The position numbers and the translations under genes are program-made. From Aurelia coerulea (lineage: Eukaryota > Cnidaria > Scyphozoa > Semaeostomeae > Ulmaridae): 64,000 nt of DNA. Shown here piece by piece: positions 1-9,699 of this stretch. The DNA lies in assembly GCA_039566865.1 (NCBI GenBank), contig CM076952.1:16202501-16266500 (forward strand), read 5' to 3'. The notes beneath the pieces were generated by a model. The model made no database searches, was not told the DNA's origin, and saw nothing but the letters and a program-made list of their open reading frames with translations. Each line of letters begins with the position of its first letter. Position 1 is the first letter of the stretch.

Positions 1-2
1 AC

Positions 3-362
3 ATGGAGAGAAACGACGATAGGTGTACCACACCACATGGATCTGTTTTAGGACATCTTCTGTTTGATGCATACCTTAACGATCTCTTCATATTCGTGAA
101 AGATTTTCAAATATATAACCATGCAGATGAAACAACTATCCATGCTTGCGATTACAATATTGAAAGTGTCATTGCAAGATTACAGAATGATGCCCTTAAG
201 ATTGCAGAATGGTTTCTGAACAACTGTATGAAGTTGAAGGAGGTAAAAGGCCATCTAATGGTATTTGGTGATAAAAGTAATGTTACTTCTTTAAATATCA
301 GAACGGTGACCATAAAAGAGAGCAAGGAAGAAAAGTTGCTTAGGGTTATACCGGACAAAGCA
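3..362 (+). pseudogene. LINE reverse transcriptase fragment, decayed
   Basis: The reading frame resembles the palm of a non-LTR retrotransposon reverse transcriptase. A degenerate GVPQGS..GPLLF block (HGSVLGHLLF) is followed by YLNDLF, then a ruined YADD box read as NHADET, then the typical helix 'NDALKIAEWF' and 'MVFGDKSN'. The catalytic YADD aspartates are only partly kept and the fragment starts at the window edge. Similarity stops near 362, where a GC-rich G-run sequence begins, so the open frame continuing to 680 is a read-through into unrelated DNA. It is a dead fragment. The LINE assignment is secure, the clade is not. Confidence 0.8.
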
Positions 363-690
363 TTATGCTTTAAACCAGAACTGTCGAGAAGGGGGGGTAG
401 CCAGGGTAGTTACCAGGGGGCCCGGGGCCTCTGGGTGCCCGCAAGAAATATGATATGTATTTTTTCTTTGCAGCAGTTTTCTTTCAGGAACGTTTTCAGG
501 CCCGCGGGCCCAGCGAGATTCAAAGTAAAACTAAAAGCAGTGTCTCATCAGGGCATAGGAGGGCGTAGCCCAAGGATAAAAGGGCGTGGTACAAAACTGT
601 TCCTCGCCGGGGGTCCGCTTCCGGCCCTGACCCATGGGCCCGGCCCCTCTCTCGACGGCCCTGCTTTAAACAGCAGTTAAGGTCTTGCAA
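363..690. repeat. GC-rich G-run repeat abutting the LINE fragment
   Basis: This stretch is much richer in G and C than its surroundings, with runs such as GGGGGCCCGGGGCC near 415-430 and a CCGGGGG/CCCGGCCCC-rich end near 605-660. This resembles the G-run hairpin elements elsewhere in the window (15102, 25106). I could not pair its two ends as a clean terminal inverted repeat, so only the composition is supported. Confidence 0.4.
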
Positions 691-833
691 ATAGGCTTGT
701 CAAAAGTTTCACGCTCTCTCCAGAATTTCTCATTTTTTTTTTTATTCAATCAAAATTTTACAATGCAAGTTACTTTTTAACACTACTTACAAAACTACTT
801 TACGATACTACAAAAACGATACCTTGGAAAGCA

Positions 834-985
834 AAAGTCTATGGCAACTCCGCAGCCATTACATAAAACTAAAGACTAAAAGTCTATCTCAAATTAGACG
901 TCATCTAGTGAAACAATTGAATTGATCATTTGGGGCAAGTTTGCGTCCCCAGATATCATGTGACGTCTAATTTAAGATAGACTTT
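834..985 (-). mobile_element. Short foldback MITE with AGACGTCA arms, copy 1
   Basis: The segment has inverted arms: AAAGTCTATCTC...AGACGTCA on the left and TGACGTCTAAT..AGATAGACTTT on the right. A neighbouring block, 'ATGGCAACTCCGCAGCCATT', recurs in reverse complement at 4331-4495 next to the same arms, so this is a dispersed family. It lies in what looks like the 3' untranslated part of the minus-strand LINE at 1088-2400. There is no coding content and the TSD was not resolved. Confidence 0.6.
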
Positions 986-1087
986 CAAGACTATTACATA
1001 CATTATATGAAACGACTACAAAAACAAAAAACAAAAAAATACAAGAAGGGACTTAGTAACTTGGTGGCTGTGTTGCGACAAACCGTA

Positions 1088-2400
1088 TTTATAGCCATAT
1101 TAATCAAACCGACCAGTGTTGTGGATGTAACGCAGTGTTAATTCGATTATCTTTTTATTTAACTCATTAGTGAGGTCTTTACCGCCATACAGTAATAGCT
1201 GTGTCAAAACATCATTTGAAAGGCCAATATATCCAAATGGTCGTACCAAAGCAAGGACGCTAGCGAGAAGATGTCGTCGATGTATCTCGAAAGAAGGGCA
1301 AAGCAACAAGAAATGCTCCGTATCCTCAATACCATCATTCGTAGGACAAATAGGATTTATGGATCTCTAAAATTGTGTAAAAACTGATTTTGCAGGGGGA
1401 CGAATAATGGATAGCAACTTGGCTTTAAAAATCGAAACTGATGGTGCAAGTCTAATTTCAGGATCAAGTTTATTCCATTCACTTAAACAGTTCGGATAGA
1501 AGCTGGATTTGAACTTTTCTGTTCTTGCCTTTATTCGCCCTATCACATCACGATTGCGAAAGGAGTACTGCGACTGATGTAGAGGTGGTATTGGAATTCT
1601 AGTATATTTTGGGGATAAATTGCTTACAATCTTGTAGAACAATACAAGGCGTCTGCTCCACCTTCGTAAATTTAGCGATTCCCACCCAAGCTAGGCGTAC
1701 AACTTTTCTCGCGAAGATGGTCCTGTTACAGCTAGTGCAGCAGAATATTGAACAGATTCCATTTTTTCCATTAAGCTCGACAAAGTGATATTCTGACTGA
1801 ATGCACACATTTTTCCAGGAATATGATAAATCACATCCCCATAGTCTAGATGGGGTCGCACATAAAGCTTATATAATTTCTCACATTCTTGATACTGAAC
1901 AGCTAAAGCGAATAATGAAGCATTTATCTTGTCCCAGTTCAACTACTGCCCTCTCCTTTTGATGTTCTTTGATATAACACAAAACAATAAAGTTAATCGT
2001 ATTCACGAACGGGCATTGCGGATAACTTACAAACATATAAAATCAGATTTTGATACATAAATACTCAAATACATGTTCCTTAAGGTAAGTTCTTGGACAA
2101 ATTGCTTGGCATATTTCAAAAGCCCAAAAAGGGCTCGTGAGATTTTCTTTTGAAGGAACGTTGCCTGTCTTCTCCATTTCAAATTTTTGTCAGTCATGAC
2201 ACCAAGATTGTTAGTTTCATGAACAAGATCGATATCATTCCCATTAACTTAAAGCAAGGGCTGATTTTTGACGTTTTTTTATCTGCCCCAGCTTTTGGGC
2301 TGAACCAATTATCATGGCTTGTGTTCTGACGATATTGAAGGAAAGCTTACAGCCCTGCAACCACCTCTCAAGGCAGGCAAGTTCTGCATTGACATCACCT
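1088..2400 (-). pseudogene. LINE ORF2 3' half, mosaic and broken
   Basis: Read on the minus strand, successive frames give recognisable LINE ORF2 blocks: 'ERWLQGCKLSFN', the thumb region 'NNLGVMTDKNLKWRRQ', then 'LYKLYVRPHLDYGDVIYHI', then 'RIPIPPLHQSQYSFRNRDVI', 'WNKLDPEIRLAPSVS', and the C-terminal tail 'LTQLLLYGGKDLTNELNKKI' ending 'YIHNTGRFD'. The pieces lie in different frames and are interrupted by an opposite-strand piece at 1975-2065. The copy cannot encode a working enzyme. The 3' untranslated part probably runs on to the T-rich stretch near 731, which would be its A tail. It belongs to the CR1/Jockey-like side of LINEs (inference). Confidence 0.85.
1975..2065 (+). pseudogene. Opposite-strand LINE fragment
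   Basis: The plus strand reads NKVNRIHERALRITYKHIKS, a standard C-terminal LINE block (normally followed by a 'SF.ELL' motif), for about 25 residues. It is flanked on both sides by minus-strand LINE sequence, so it is a separate inserted or rearranged piece. It is too short to say more. Confidence 0.65.
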
Positions 2401-2439
2401 GCACAAGGTCAATTTTGGCTCCACTGCTTTGTGATAAGG

Positions 2440-2877
2440 CTATAATTTGGGCCATAGCTTTGTTTTCCATTCCAGTAGTCTTTGGAATGGTTGAACCTTT
2501 CTCTTTCTCTGTTGAAGGTGGCTTGTCGAAGGTGTACCACTCTCTCGTTCTGTGTTTTGTTTTTCCTTCCTAGCTTTTGCTTGCTGAAGTTTTCTTTTGC
2601 TTGTAAACTCTGTTTTGCAAATTTTATGAAAGATCACGCCTGATGGGCACTCATCCCAACGATCAGTCTCAAAAATATCTCCATACCTATCTTGCCCTCT
2701 CCATTCCAATGCACAGGTCTTTTGCTTGTCCCACGAAGCAGCTGGAAAATCACTTTTGTTTTCGTTGCACGGTTTTTTACATATTATGCAAGTATCTGAA
2801 TCTATAGTATCACTTTTTCTTGTTTCTCCCTTTGATTCCGATGAGCCCGGTGTCGATTTTAGCAACGGTTTAGACAT
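2440..2877 (-). CDS. Uncharacterised 145-aa protein with a Cys/His zinc-binding pattern, probably a truncated element gene
   Basis: This intact minus-strand frame starts with MSKPLL. It has Cys30-x2-Cys33-x3-Cys37, further cysteines at 55 and 77, and His84-x2-Cys87 (CIICKKPC ... HKIC), the layout of a small zinc-binding domain. A lysine/arginine- and glutamate-rich stretch (about residues 91-130) follows. The C terminus ends abruptly and runs into LINE sequence at 2400, so the gene is probably cut short; a second frame may continue it to about 2400. Proteins with an N-terminal CIIC...H..C module are, as far as I recall, a multicopy uncharacterised class in corals and anemones. A relation to the fragment at 26045-26333 is inference. 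I cannot assign a function, and expression is unknown. Confidence 0.5.
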   Translation of the reverse strand: MSKPLLKSTPGSSESKGETRKSDTIDSDTCIICKKPCNENKSDFPAASWDKQKTCALEWRGQDRYGDIFETDRWDECPSGVIFHKICKTEFTSKRKLQQAKARKEKQNTERESGTPSTSHLQQRKRKVQPFQRLLEWKTKLWPKL

Positions 2878-2924
2878 TTTTGCACAAATTCCTTTTCGTA
2901 GAATATCTAAAAATTAATCAAAGA

Positions 2925-3062
2925 AGTACTGTTATATTCCAGTACTTGGAAACTCTAATCTAAGAAACTATTTATATTGATTTCTTGCATCATATTACTT
3001 GGAACGTACTTGAGTAATAGCTAAACATAGGAAAGGCTTCAAAAATTCTAGTCTTGAAAACA
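2925..3062 (+). mobile_element. Partial copy of the GTTTCTTA-motif MITE
   Basis: The block 'CATATTACTTGGAACGTACT' and the following 'GGAAAGGCTTC' match the middle of the elements at 35525-35911 and, inverted, 54852-55216. Nearby 'CTAAGAAACT' repeats the family's signature motif. The ends are missing. Together with the zinc-protein fragment it separates two minus-strand LINE pieces. Confidence 0.5.
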
Positions 3063-3064
3063 AC

Positions 3065-3425
3065 GCAACCACCTCTAAGTTCTGCATTCTCTTTAATTTT
3101 ATCCGAAGAGAAGTAAGTCGCTGTATCGTAGGCGTACATAGTCGCTTGTGCCTTTCTTAAAGTGAGAGAAGGGTCATTTATATGAAGCAAAAATAAGAGA
3201 GGTCCAAGGCAAGATCCTTTGTTGTATCCCTATATCAATTTCTGCTGTATCGGATGCGACACCGTTGACTTTGTAGCACCTGCCTGTGATTGTGGAGATA
3301 AGAACTGAACCATTGATGTTCACGACCATCAACCCCGTAATGAAATGCAGGTAGTTTTACCTCAATGACACCATCATTGTTGGGAAAGATCAGTACTAAG
3401 CTCCCATAGATGTTAGGCATCCCCT
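3065..3425 (-). pseudogene. LINE reverse transcriptase fragment, minus strand
   Basis: The minus strand reads 'GVDGREHQWFSSYLHNHRQV', then a decayed GVPQGSCLGPLLF block (GYNKGSCLGPLLFLLHIND), then 'TMYAYDTATYF' where the catalytic YADD has become YAYD, and 'SSDKIKENAEL'. Frames shift between blocks. Its 3' end (3065-3110) and the 5' end of the LINE piece at 2355-2400 share a short stretch around 'AATGCAGAACTT', so the two are related copies that overlap rather than a clean split. Confidence 0.8.
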
Positions 3426-4330
3426 ACGCCCATCACGGATAGGTTTTGAAAACGAAAGTCACTGATTAAAATTCAATTTGCACACAACATCAACAACTCT
3501 CACACAACTTCAATGTACTACCACCTCACAAGGTAATTTTAAGAGATTCTCACTGCAAAACAAGTGAACAAGTGGTGAACAAGAATCCAAAATTATGTAC
3601 GGTAGTTGAAAATGACTCAATCAAGTTGTCGTGAACAAAGCAGCTTTGAGACAACAGTCCTAAAAGCAAGCACGGTGGTTCAAAGTGGCCTAAATTGTCC
3701 CTGAAACAAAGAAGCTTTGAGATGAAGTTCTTCCAATGATATAATCCTAATAACGGGTTGATTTCGTCGATATAACGAAGCTGCAAGGAATGCCAAATCC
3801 TATTAATTAAGCGTCTTGGCTGAGATTTAATGAACTTTAAACATACCGTCAACTCAAAGTATGATCATTTTATAAACTTAAGCTCCAATACGAAGTGCCG
3901 ATTTATGGATTATGCTTGGAAGACAAGCAATAGAATTTGAAAATGATCTAAGCCAATTTCATGGTTGCTTTAGCCTTACAAATTTGCGAAGAAAGTGTTT
4001 TAATACCAGCAGCCATCCTTGTGATCCTAACCAAGCATAAACCGTAGTCACAGTTAACCCCTACGATGGGGGTTACTCGTGAATTCATATTTTGTGTACC
4101 CCTAATTTCAGACAGTTTTCAAGAGAAATTACCTAAAACAGAGTACCAATAGTGTAAAGTTTTACAGTCTATTGGTAAATGAAATTATTTAAGTTCTTAG
4201 TTCTGTCGGTCGTGTTTATGGTGCAATTGATTAAACACGGTTTCTCGCCACACAGCCACCCCGTTACTAAGTACCTTGTCGTATACATTCTCCTCTTTTG
4301 TAACTGTTTCGCGTAATTCTAAGTAATCTT
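3426..4330. other. No recognisable feature
   Basis: AT-rich sequence. The 100-codon frame at 3550-3852 (minus) has no recognisable motif and a leucine/phenylalanine-rich make-up expected of chance frames. I see no TIR pair, array or RNA gene. Confidence 0.5.
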
Positions 4331-4495
4331 TAAGTCTGTCTCAATTTAGACGTCACATGATGATTTTATAGCAACGCAAACTTGCTATGAAGATCACTTT
4401 TATCGTTTTATTCGAAGACATCTAGTAAGATAAGTTAGACTTTTAATTTTGTATGTAATGGCTGCGGAGTTGCCATGTTGCCATAGCATTTTGCT
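4331..4495 (+). mobile_element. Short foldback MITE with AGACGTCA arms, copy 2
   Basis: This is the inverted counterpart of 834-985: AAGTCTGTCTCAATTTAGAC, then GTCACATGATG, a spacer, and a right side containing TAAGTTAGACTTTT and the shared block 'GGCTGCGGAGTTGCCAT'. The two copies are in opposite orientation and moderately diverged, so the family is dispersed and not recent. The TSD was not resolved. Confidence 0.55.
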
Positions 4496-4917
4496 CTACG
4501 TGGGAGGGTATCATCCTTGTATCGTAAAGTAGTCTGTAAATAGCGTTAATAGCATCTTGTACTGCAATCTTTCAGATTGAATTGATAGAAAGGAGTGCAA
4601 CGTTATCATGTGGGTAGGAAAAGTTAATATGAGGGTGGAAAGCTGTAGAGGACTACCCTGTATATATGAACCCTGTACAAATGATAGGTATGGGACATTC
4701 AGACAGCTTGGTAGCAACAACCCCCTTTTGCATGGTACTTCTTCCTTGTTGGAATTCCTACTGTGAATTCCAGTTTACGATGATTCACGGTGTTACAATG
4801 CTAAAATCTGATTGAGTGTGCTGTTGCACCGTGTTGCACCACAAATTTGTCTCAGGTGTCACTTCAGCTTAAAGCTGAATTCACACTTGGAGTGTCACCC
4901 TTGATGCATTCCAGATG

Positions 4918-6283
4918 ACAATAAAGCGCAGCAATGTTAAAGTGTACAAACGACTGGTATTTGAATATCGAAAACGGAACATATACCTCGGTCACATTGA
5001 TAGACCTGAAGAAAGCTTTCGACACGGTGAACCACGAAATCCTAATAGATAAGCTACAAATCTATGGAGTTGCAGGCAAAGAACTACGCTGGTTTCAATC
5101 ATACCTTTCACACAGGAAACAGTGCTGTAAGGTAAACGGGAAGCCTTCCGATCTGGGAGAAGTAACTTGTGGAGTCCCGCAGGGATCATGCTTAGGGCCT
5201 CTACTTTTCATCATCTATATAAATGATCTCCCCCTATGCATTAAGCACTCACAAGTTAATATGTATGCCGATGACACCAGCTTATCCTTCTCCTCGAATA
5301 GTATTCCCACAATAAATGAAAAGGTTAATAAGGACCTTGAATGTCTAAACACATGGCTAGCTGGAAATAAGCTGTCACTTAACGTTGCAAAAACAAACAG
5401 CATGGTGATTGGAAGTCGCAAAAAGGTTAAGGATATTCAACAAACATCAGCTATAAAGCCGGCACTTGTTATTCGCGATGATGACATTTCGATGATAGAG
5501 CACACAAAATACTTAGGGGTACATTTGGACCCAATATCTGAGTTGGGATGTTCACATAGCCGAAATGATAAAAAAGATACCAAGGGCATTAGGTATGATA
5601 CGCCATGCTAAACAGTATCTCCCTTTAAGCATATTGCAGACCATGTACAGAAGTATGGTTCAGCCTTACATCCGTTTCTGTTGCCCAGTCTGGGGTGCTT
5701 GTGGCAACACAACACTCAACAAGCTTCAGAAGCTCCAAAATCGTGCAGCTAGGATCGTGACAAACAGCCCCTATAGATCGTCTGCAGCTCCTATCATCAG
5801 GCAATTAGGGTGGCCAACGGTCAACGATCTCATTGAAACAGAAACCTTGAAAATGGTCTATAGGTCTATCAACCATGAAGCGCCTGATTATCTTACAGGA
5901 CTGTTTCAAAGGTTTTCAGAAACCAGTACTAGACAGCTTCGTAATACCTGCACAGACCTTCATGTACCATTGCTAAAAACCGCATGTGGCCAAAAATGCT
6001 TCTCATATAGAGGGGCCAAACTTTGGAACAAATTAAAAAGAGAAAATAAGATTGCCAGTACTTTCTCACAATTCAAATCGTCATTGAAAAATGCCAGATT
6101 TTGTACATAATCTCACTTTTCCTTTTGACTTTTGATACCTATATATTAGTTTTTATCTTGATATTGTAAGTTGCTTTTTTTTCTTTCTTTTAACAGGGCA
6201 GTTTGTAAATCAATTTTTTGTATTATACGTTGAATACTTACCCTGTATAAATATTATAAAATGAAATGAAATGAAATGAATGC
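4918..6283 (+). pseudogene. 5'-truncated LINE, reverse transcriptase nearly intact but frameshifted
   Basis: The first frame (4934-5611) carries LKKAFDTVNH (motif A, residues 25-34), GVPQGSCLGPLLF (motif B, 80-92), YINDL and YADD (111-114), so the catalytic core is present. The second frame (5565-6110) continues with 'QTMYRSMVQPYIRFCCPVWG', 'LNKLQKLQNRAARIVTNSPY' and the C-terminal 'FSYRGAKLWNKLKRE'. The break is explained by one extra C in the CCC at 5530-5532. There is no upstream endonuclease, so the copy is 5'-truncated. The 3' untranslated region ends in an (ATGAA)n tail at 6258-6281, shared with the copy at 50826-51990, which marks them as one family. It is a CR1/Jockey-type LINE by style. 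Non-functional as it stands. Confidence 0.92.
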
Positions 6284-6479
6284 GACAAAACTGGATTTCT
6301 TTTTTTTTTATTTTAAAACATGTACACAAGTTTATAAGTTTCATTTAATATGTTTTTCAAACTGACCAGTTTAAACAAAAAAATTAAAGGAAAGCACTTA
6401 ACTAAGAACAAAAGAAATTAAATGCCTAATTTAGAATAAAATACATACAAATTCTATGAAAAAGAACTTAAAGTTGGAA

Positions 6480-6700
6480 TTAAAGTAACACCCCCATATA
6501 TGGCTGTTCTTTGAAAATTCTGAGGGAAGGTGCCGATTTTGTCTCTCTTTCTAGACTGCTCCATAGTTTCTCACTGCGATATGAAAAAGCCTCTTGGCGA
6601 TTGATCGTTTTTAGAAACAGTATATTAAGATCAGTTTCTGAAGAGAGCAGAAACCGTTCTCTATCATCCGAACATTTTATGAATAATTTGCTCAAGTAGT
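6480..6700 (-). pseudogene. LINE C-terminal fragment, minus strand
   Basis: The minus-strand frame reads 'FLLSSETDLNILFLKTINRQ', then 'EAFSYRSEKLWSSLERETKS' and 'APSLRIFKEQ'. This matches the last 60 or so residues of the LINE proteins here (compare FSYRGAKLWNKLKRE in the 4918-6283 copy). It lies just outside the satellite-bearing element that starts near 6730. Only this tail is present. Confidence 0.75.
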
Positions 6701-6729
6701 CTCATGGGGCAAACGAATTCAAAAATTTG

Positions 6730-8770
6730 TAAGTTCACACTGCTCCGTTTTTGCTATGATCCGTCTTTGATGCACCGAGGCTACCAGTTAACATTGCTCC
6801 GTTTTTGCTATGATCCGTCTTTGATGCATCGAGGCTACCAGTTCACATTGCTCCGTTTTTGCTATGATCCGTCTTTGATGCATCGAGGCTACCAGTTCAC
6901 ATTGCTCCGTTTTTGCTATGATCCGTGTCTTTGATGCATCGAGGCTACCAGTTCACATTGCTCCGTTTTTGCTATGATCCGTGTCTTTGATGCATCGAGG
7001 CTACCAGTTCACATTGCTCCGTTTTTGCTATGATCCGTGTCTTTGATGCATCGAGGCTACCAGTTCACATTGCTCCGTTTTTGCTATGATCCGTGTCTTT
7101 GATGCATCGAGGCTACCAGTTCACATTGCTCTGTTTTTGCTATGATCCGTCTTTGATGCATCGAGGCTACCAGTTCACATTGCTCCGTTTTTGCTATGAT
7201 CCGTCTTTGATGCATCGAGGCTACCAGTTCACATTGCTCCGTTTTTGCTTTGATCCGTCTTTGATGCATCGAGGCTACCAGTTCACATTGCTCCGTTTTT
7301 GCTATGATCCGTCTTTAATGCATCGAGGCTACCAGTTAACATTGCTCCGTTTTTGCTATGATCCGTCTTTGATGCATCGAGGCTACCAGTTCACATTGCT
7401 CCGTTTTTGCTATGATCCGTCTTTGATGCATCGAGGCTACCAGTTCACATTGCTCCGTTTTTGCTATGATCCGTGTCTTTGATGCATCGAGGCTACCAGT
7501 TCACATTGCTCCGTTTTTGCTATGATCCGTCTTTGATGCATCGAGGCTACCAGTTCACATTGCTCCGTTTTTGCTATGATCCGTCTTTAATGCATCGAGG
7601 CTACCAGTTCACATTGCTCCGTTTTTGCTATGATCCGTCTTTGATGCATCGAGGCTACCAGTTCACATTGCTCCGTTTTTGCTATGATCCGTGTCTTTGA
7701 TGCATCGAGGCTACCAGTTCACATTGCTCCGTTTTTGCTATGATCCGTCTTTGATGCATCGAGGCTACCAGTTCACATTGCTCCGTTTTTGCTATGATCC
7801 GTGTCTTTGATGCATCGAGGCTACCAGTTCACATTGCTCCGTTTTTGCTATGATCCGTCTTTGATGCATCGAGGCTACCAGTTCACATTGCTCCGTTTTT
7901 GCTATGATCCGTCTTTGATGCATCGAGGCTACCAGTTCACATTGCTCCGTTTTTGCTTTGATCCGTCTTTGATGCATCGAGGCTACCAGTTCACATTGCT
8001 CCGTTTTTGCTATGATCCGTCTTTGATGCATCGAGGCTACCAGTTCACATTGCTCCGTTTTTGCTATGATCCGTGTCTTTGAGGCATCGAGGCTACCAGT
8101 TCACATTGCTCCGTTTTTGCTATGATCCGTGTCTTTGATGCATCGAGGCTACCAGTTCACATTGCCCCGTTTTTGCTATGATCCGTGTCTTTGATGCATC
8201 GAGGCCACCAGTTCACATTGCTCCGTTTTTGCTATGATCCGTCTTTGATGCATCGAGGCTACCAGTTCACATTGCTCCGTTTTTGCTATGATCCGTGTCT
8301 TTGATGCATCGAGGCTACCAGTTCACATTGCTCCGTTTTTGCTATGATCCGTGTCTTTGATGCATCGAGGCTACCAGTTCACATTGCTCCGTTTTTGCTA
8401 TGATCCGTGTCTTTGATGCATCGAGGCTACCAGTTCACATTGCTCTGTTTTTGCTATGATCCGTGTCTTTGATGCATCGAGGCTACCAGTTCACATTGCT
8501 CTGTTTTCGTACAAAAACGGAGGGAGAAACATCTGTTTTAGTCCGTTCACATTGATCCACCTTGTCACAAATACGGAGCCAAAAAGATATCCGTTTTTGT
8601 GTATTGACATTGTTCTGGTTTTATGAAACTCATTGTTGAGTGTTGGAGAGTTTTCAAAAACCTCCGTTTTTGTGCCGTTTTTGTGTAAGTCAGTGTGAAC
8701 ACTTTCATAAAAACGGAGGTTTTTTTCTCTGATTTTCTACAAAAACGGAGCAGTGTGAATGGGGCCTTAG
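6730..8770. mobile_element. TIR element carrying a long internal tandem array
   Basis: The exact 20-bp terminal repeat TTCACACTGCTCCGTTTTTG at 6734-6753 is matched in reverse complement at 8740-8759. Outside the right copy lies ATGGGGCCTTAG, and outside the left copy only GTAAG, so the left terminus may have lost about seven bases. The left three quarters is the 54/56-bp array. The right quarter (8490-8760) is non-tandem and holds several partial inverted repeats of CTCCGTTTTTG, for example ACGGAGG at 8511 and 8711 and CCTCCGTTTTTG near 8660. No transposase is present. The outer motif CCATTCACACTG is shared with the small elements at 23771-23907 and 32863-33017, so it is probably a non-autonomous DNA transposon. 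The superfamily is uncertain. Confidence 0.7.
6734..8489. repeat. Tandem array, 32 units of 54 or 56 bp
   Basis: I count 18 units of 54 bp and 14 of 56 bp, which sum exactly to 1756 bp, plus a partial last unit at 8490. Each unit begins with TTCACATTGCTCCGTTTTTG, one base different from the TIR of the surrounding element, and continues through TATGATCCGTC and the palindrome GATGCATC to GGCTACCAG. The 56-bp form has an extra GT (CCGTGTCTTTG). Divergence between units is very low, with occasional changes such as CTCTG, GCCCCG, GCTTTG and TTTAATG. The two length forms are interspersed, suggesting repeated unequal exchange or slippage. Open frames across it are an accident of the 54-bp (18-codon) period. 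Confidence 0.97.
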
Positions 8771-9699
8771 CGTGGCTCTCTCTTTTCTGACAAGATTACT
8801 AATAGCTGACCAACCAAGATTGATTCCCCTTTGCCGGATTGCACCACAAAATCGCCTCAAGGTGCTTTGTTTTGTCACTAGCCAACATATTTTGCGCGAT
8901 GCGAAAAGTGTCATGCAAAAGAACCTGGAGAAAAATCATATTTATTGCGTGGACTCTTTTAGAATTTATCCTACTTTCTCCACACAAGTGTTCGCCACAT
9001 TTTGCATACGACATCTTTTGCATTGCGCAACAATTGGTCAGCTTTAAATATCACATAGATATCAGCTTCAGGTCGATCTGCCTAAATGAATCAGCAACTT
9101 GAGTGCATTTCAAAACAAGATATGACTTCTCTCTGTGCGCCGTCATTTTATGACAGCTTGATTTTTCTGCTAGCAATGAATTGCTCACCACTGACACTCT
9201 TATCTACTGTCTAATCATTATCTTTCAAAATGAAATAAGTGATAATTCTTAAACTTTACACTGATAAGAATCTCACTTAGAATTTGTAGCATGGTAGGCG
9301 TATTTCCAATAAACATTCGTCCTCTACGAAAGATAAATCCATGTGCTGATTTGAAATCCAGAAACTGATTACCTGGAAAAGCCAGTTTCCAGTCCAGCCT
9401 TGTCATTGCGCATTTTCAAATAAATTAGAAATTGTCATAATCTTTCAAAGCCTGGTTTCCTGTTGATCTCTCGTGTCACTCCAGTCGCAGAAAAACACGC
9501 CATCGATCAAAGCGACACGAGGAATGAACCACTATATTTTCTATCAGCAATCGTAGCAAAAGATGAAAACTTGAAAGCTGGCTTGTTCAACATTTGCTAA
9601 TGCTAGAAGTGAGGTAGACTTGGATAGAGACTTCTAAAGCAATTCTATCCATTGCAATGGATGATACTGAGACATATATAATGAATTTTAAGGTGTAGG
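8771..9699. other. No recognisable feature
   Basis: Sequence without tandem structure, paired TIRs or convincing protein similarity. Overlapping frames of 60-90 codons on both strands between 8700 and 9100 shadow one another and show no motif. Confidence 0.5.

Noticed and set aside
6704..8082. Open frames encoding an 18-residue repeat (QFTLLRFCYDPSLMHRGY) and their minus-strand counterparts
   Set aside because: They exist because 54 is divisible by three. Every 56-bp unit shifts the frame and ends them, so no selection for coding is visible.
6734..8489. CRISPR-like regular repeat
   Set aside because: The units are nearly identical along their whole length with no variable spacers, the period is only 54-56 bp, and the context is a eukaryotic transposon. 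It is a tandem array.
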